Shown piece by piece: positions 6,547 through 8,780 of a stretch of DNA of 8,780 nt. The position numbers were made by a program, and so were the translations under genes. This DNA comes from Gammaproteobacteria bacterium (GTDB lineage Bacteria > Pseudomonadota > Gammaproteobacteria > Eutrophobiales > Eutrophobiaceae). Position 1 is the stretch's first letter. Each line of letters starts with the position of its first letter. The stretch is from positions 1 through 8,780 of the forward strand of contig SMWN01000143.1 of NCBI GenBank assembly GCA_004356415.1, in the 5' to 3' direction. A model generated the notes under the pieces. That model saw only the letters and a program-made list of their open reading frames with translations. It was not told the origin of the DNA and did no database searches.

Positions 6547-8504
6547 GATTGTTTGTTTAGATTATTGTATCTAGCTAGTGCCCAAAGGGGGAAATATTTG
6601 GTGTAGCCGTGATACTTGAGATAAAAAACACGTGGGAAACCCGGCGCCGTGTAATCAGGGTCATCCCAAAGTCCATTCGCATTCAACTCGTCCAGCAGAT
6701 ATTGAATACCTCGTTGAACAGCTTCTGAGTTCACTTTACCGACAGCTAATAATGCCAGCAATGACCATGCTGTTTGATATGAAGTGCTGGCATTAGGACG
6801 TCTGTGTTTTGGTGGGTAGTAGCTTTCATTACTCTCACCCCAGCCTCCATCATCATTCTGGATATCTTCCAGCCATGAGATTGCATGGCGAATATAAGCT
6901 TGTTGCGGATCCTCCTCAGCAAGTTCCAGGGCGGTTAATACTGACCACGTTCCGTAAATATAATTGGTTCCCCAACGACCAAACCAGGAACCATCTTGTT
7001 CCTGGTCTTTTTTTAGATAATCAATCGCGTTGGTGATGGTGTGTTCATATTTTGTTTTGTTGGCAAGTGTCAATAAAGCAATACAACGGCCAGTGACATC
7101 TGCCGTGGGTGGATCAAGCAATGCGCCATGATCGGCAAATGGGATTGCATTCAGATAATACTGGGTATTATTGACTTCAAAGGATCCGAAGCCACCGCCT
7201 TTTGATTTCATCCCATCGACCCAGATGGCCGCGCGATAGATGGCTTCTGAATATGTTTCATCTCCGGTTCGATGCATTGCCCAGGCAACCATGGCCGTAT
7301 CATCCAGATCTGGATAATAGTAATTGCTGTACTGGAATGCCCAGCCAGCCCCTTCAAGGTCCGGGCAGGGGATACGCCAGTCACCTGGCTCATCACTCAG
7401 TTGTTTTTCCTTTAACCAGTCGAGTCCATCTTTGATTTTTGTTGTTGTTTCATCAAGTTCATTATTTTCCTGTATTTCTAGCAAGGTTTGGCAAGCAAGT
7501 GCTGTGTCCCACACCGGTGACATACAGGGTTGGCAATAGGTCTGGTCATCACCATGAACCAGAAGATTGTCTATCGCCTTCCTGGCCTGTTTAACTAAAG
7601 CACTGTTTTTATCATGACCTAATATAATGAGTGACTCATAGACATTCACCATGGCAGGGAAAATTCCACCGATACCATGCTCTTCATTCATCCTCTCTGT
7701 AAACCATTTCTCGCATTTGCGAACAGATATATTCCTGACAAATTTTGGTACCAGTTTTTCGAACAGTTTTCCAACATGATCCAGGATTAGAAACGCACGG
7801 GTGAGGGGTGTGGTGATTCGGAAATAGTGCTGTTCTTCTTCCGGGGGTGTCGTAAACAGTTCTCTAATATCGACAGCACGAGGGTTAACTGCTTTCGCCT
7901 TTAATGTACAAAGGACAAATAAAGGTACCATGACAGTCCTGGACCAGTAGGAAACCTTATCAATATGAAAAGGAAACCACTTTGGTAGCAGGATCACTTC
8001 TGCCGGGATAAATGGTGTTGCACGCCAGGGCACTTGTTCAAATATGGCCATGAGGATTCGTGTGAAAACATTGGCGTGCGCGGCACCTCCGTGCTGGAGT
8101 ATGGCATTGCGGGCATTGACCATGTGTTCATCATGAGGATCGTCACCTACCATCTTCAAGGCATAATAACTTTTGACCGAGCAACTCAGATCAAAATCAC
8201 CGCCATAAAATAATGGCCAACCGCCGTGGTCGGCCTGATGTTCGCGTATATAAACAGCTATTTTTAACTCAAGTTCATCATCAATTTCGTCAGCGAAATG
8301 ATTCATAAGTATGTATTCAGCAGGAATGGTGCAATCTGCTTCCAGCTGATACACCCAATGTCCGTCCGCTTGTTGCTGCGCGATCAATGCATCCCTGGCG
8401 GTTTGTATGGTTTCCTCCAGTGTCCCAGGTGTCTCTGTGAGCACTGAGTCATCCCTTACTGATTCTTCAGCCTCTGATTGTTTGTCCCTGATTTTATCTA
8501 ACAT
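6543..8504 (-). CDS. shc: Squalene-hopene cyclase
   Basis: A 653-residue class II triterpene cyclase of normal bacterial length that turns squalene into hopene (and diplopterol) at the inner face of the cytoplasmic membrane; also called hpnF. The catalytic acid motif DLDD is at 399-402 within YYPDLDDTA, and F390 in GWAFQ sits where the cation-stabilising phenylalanine of the Alicyclobacillus enzyme lies. QW-type repeats are seen at 45-50 (QADGHW), 90-96 (QADHGGW), 501-507 (QEQDGSW) and 549-555 (QNDDGGW), with more degenerate copies between. WFPFHIDKVSYWSRT (176-190), SPVWDTAL (329-336) and PFADHGALLDPPTADVTGR (455-473) are conserved family blocks. The first 25 residues are acidic and variable. 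The ATG is preceded by a weak GTGAAG and an in-frame TAG four codons upstream, so the start is bounded. First gene of the hopanoid operon; hpnG overlaps its stop. An oxidosqualene cyclase is unlikely given DxDD and the hopanoid neighbours. Confidence 0.97.
   Translation of the reverse strand: MLDKIRDKQSEAEESVRDDSVLTETPGTLEETIQTARDALIAQQQADGHWVYQLEADCTIPAEYILMNHFADEIDDELELKIAVYIREHQADHGGWPLFYGGDFDLSCSVKSYYALKMVGDDPHDEHMVNARNAILQHGGAAHANVFTRILMAIFEQVPWRATPFIPAEVILLPKWFPFHIDKVSYWSRTVMVPLFVLCTLKAKAVNPRAVDIRELFTTPPEEEQHYFRITTPLTRAFLILDHVGKLFEKLVPKFVRNISVRKCEKWFTERMNEEHGIGGIFPAMVNVYESLIILGHDKNSALVKQARKAIDNLLVHGDDQTYCQPCMSPVWDTALACQTLLEIQENNELDETTTKIKDGLDWLKEKQLSDEPGDWRIPCPDLEGAGWAFQYSNYYYPDLDDTAMVAWAMHRTGDETYSEAIYRAAIWVDGMKSKGGGFGSFEVNNTQYYLNAIPFADHGALLDPPTADVTGRCIALLTLANKTKYEHTITNAIDYLKKDQEQDGSWFGRWGTNYIYGTWSVLTALELAEEDPQQAYIRHAISWLEDIQNDDGGWGESNESYYPPKHRRPNASTSYQTAWSLLALLAVGKVNSEAVQRGIQYLLDELNANGLWDDPDYTAPGFPRVFYLKYHGYTKYFPLWALARYNNLNKQS
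6544..6546 (-). promoter_or_regulatory. TTG start codon of hpnG overlapping the shc stop
   Basis: TTGA joins the TTG start of hpnG to the TGA stop of shc. Reading upstream in frame, the codons are ATC, ACA, CAA, AAA, TCT and then the stop TAA, so TTG is the only usual start codon able to include the conserved GIISALSSEG strand. No purine-rich ribosome site is seen in the 20 bases before it. Confidence 0.75.
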
Positions 8505-8563
8505 TGCTTCACACTAGCATGGGTCTTAATTGGGTTTGAAAAATTGATATTCGTTGATCAAGG

Positions 8564-8592
8564 ATTGTGCTAATTTCCTGTTTTTTTGCCAA
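8564..8592 (-). promoter_or_regulatory. Candidate sigma-70 promoter of the hopanoid operon
   Basis: Reading toward shc, TTGGCA (8592-8587, five of six to the -35 consensus) is followed after 17 bases by CACAAT (8569-8564, four of six to the -10 consensus). The spacer begins with six A residues. Transcription would begin near 8557, leaving an untranslated leader of about 50 nt before the shc ATG. Found by eye in AT-rich DNA, so a chance match is possible. Confidence 0.4.
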
Positions 8593-8762
8593 ATCTTATT
8601 TTTACCACGTATTATTTTTTTAGGCGGTGTCTGAAACATAACTATCTATTTCAGTTGGTTTTTTTACTGTTATTTTGTCGTTCCAAGTCTCTCACGAATG
8701 GTAGTTGTCGGCAAATTTCGGCTGCTATAACTAAACAGTTTTTTAAGTGCCCAATCATTGCT

Positions 8763-8778
8763 AACCAGCAGGCTGGTT
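8763..8778. repeat. Perfect inverted repeat (hairpin) near the window edge
   Basis: AACCAGC (8763-8769) and GCTGGTT (8772-8778) form a perfect 7-bp stem around AG. With such a small loop the outer six pairs with four loop bases are more realistic. No T-run follows inside the window on the - strand; on the + strand only two bases remain, so a terminator whose T-tract lies beyond the edge cannot be ruled out. A dyad binding site is the other reading. Confidence 0.5.
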
Positions 8779-8780
8779 GA

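Larger units (their letters stand above)
8505..8780. other. AT-rich region upstream of shc without a convincing gene
   Basis: On the + strand the stretch is T-rich, with runs of five to seven T at 8581-8587, 8599-8603, 8615-8621 and 8659-8665 and six at 8739-8744. Seen from shc these are A-tracts on and upstream of the candidate promoter, where they could bend DNA or act as UP elements. The only open frame of note (8586-8780, + strand, 64 codons) has no ribosome site and an unnatural, Phe/Cys-rich composition. No tRNA or known RNA element was recognised. It contains the promoter candidate, a TTGATCAA palindrome and a hairpin listed separately. Confidence 0.6.

Noticed and set aside
2171..8504. 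Novel metabolic or defence system
   Set aside because: All four genes match the known hopanoid genes shc, hpnG, hpnN and hpnA by motif and length; only their arrangement is noteworthy.
8544..8561. FNR/Crp-type box (TTGAT-N4-ATCAA)
   Set aside because: The half-sites TTGAT and ATCAA are present but eight bases apart rather than four, so the FNR spacing is wrong.
8586..8780. 64-codon open frame upstream of shc
   Set aside because: No ribosome site, T-tract derived Phe/Leu/Cys-rich translation, no recognised motif; it overlaps the candidate shc promoter.

Overview
The window looks like a bacterial, probably gammaproteobacterial, chromosome of moderate to low GC (about mid-40s percent by eye). 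It is tightly packed with genes and shows no mobile elements, CRISPR arrays, rRNA or tRNA genes. The lineage is inferred from two things: a hopanoid cluster with hpnN and hpnA, known in methanotrophs, sulfur or ammonia oxidisers and other environmental Proteobacteria, and an Mrp-type cation/proton antiporter locus with more than one D-type subunit. No single sequence here fixes the genus.

Left part (1-2178, + strand): the 3' end of an antiporter operon that begins outside the window. It holds the C-terminal 84 residues of a MrpD/NuoN-like membrane subunit, then an 80-residue protein with two predicted membrane helices (252-494), then a complete 564-residue MrpD/NuoM-like subunit (best start 484). 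Each gene overlaps the next by a few bases, which implies one polycistronic message and translational coupling. The large subunit keeps the glutamate and lysines that form the proton path in this superfamily. The products probably belong to one inner-membrane complex that exchanges monovalent cations for protons.

Right part (8504 down to 2171, - strand): a four-gene hopanoid operon in the order shc (hpnF), hpnG, hpnN, hpnA. Squalene-hopene cyclase makes the pentacyclic C30 skeleton. HpnG acts on adenosylhopane on the way to extended hopanoids such as bacteriohopanetetrol. HpnN is an RND-type transporter that moves hopanoids toward the outer membrane. HpnA is an NAD(P)-dependent epimerase/dehydratase-type enzyme of unproven reaction, tied to hopanoid clusters. 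Genes abut or overlap throughout: TTGA between shc and hpnG, 6 nt between hpnG and hpnN, ATGA between hpnN and hpnA. hpnG must start at TTG. HpnH, which makes adenosylhopane, and the squalene synthesis genes are not in the window.

The two operons converge and their last genes overlap by 8 bp (2171-2178), with no recognisable terminator between them. The stretch upstream of shc (8505-8780) has no convincing gene. It holds a plausible sigma-70 promoter for the hopanoid operon, several A/T tracts, a TTGATCAA palindrome at the predicted transcription start, and a perfect hairpin near the window edge. Every large gene falls into a known family, and I see no undescribed system. The less familiar points are the small protein between two D-type subunits, the inclusion of hpnN and hpnA in one coupled operon with shc and hpnG, and the head-on junction of the two membrane-related operons.
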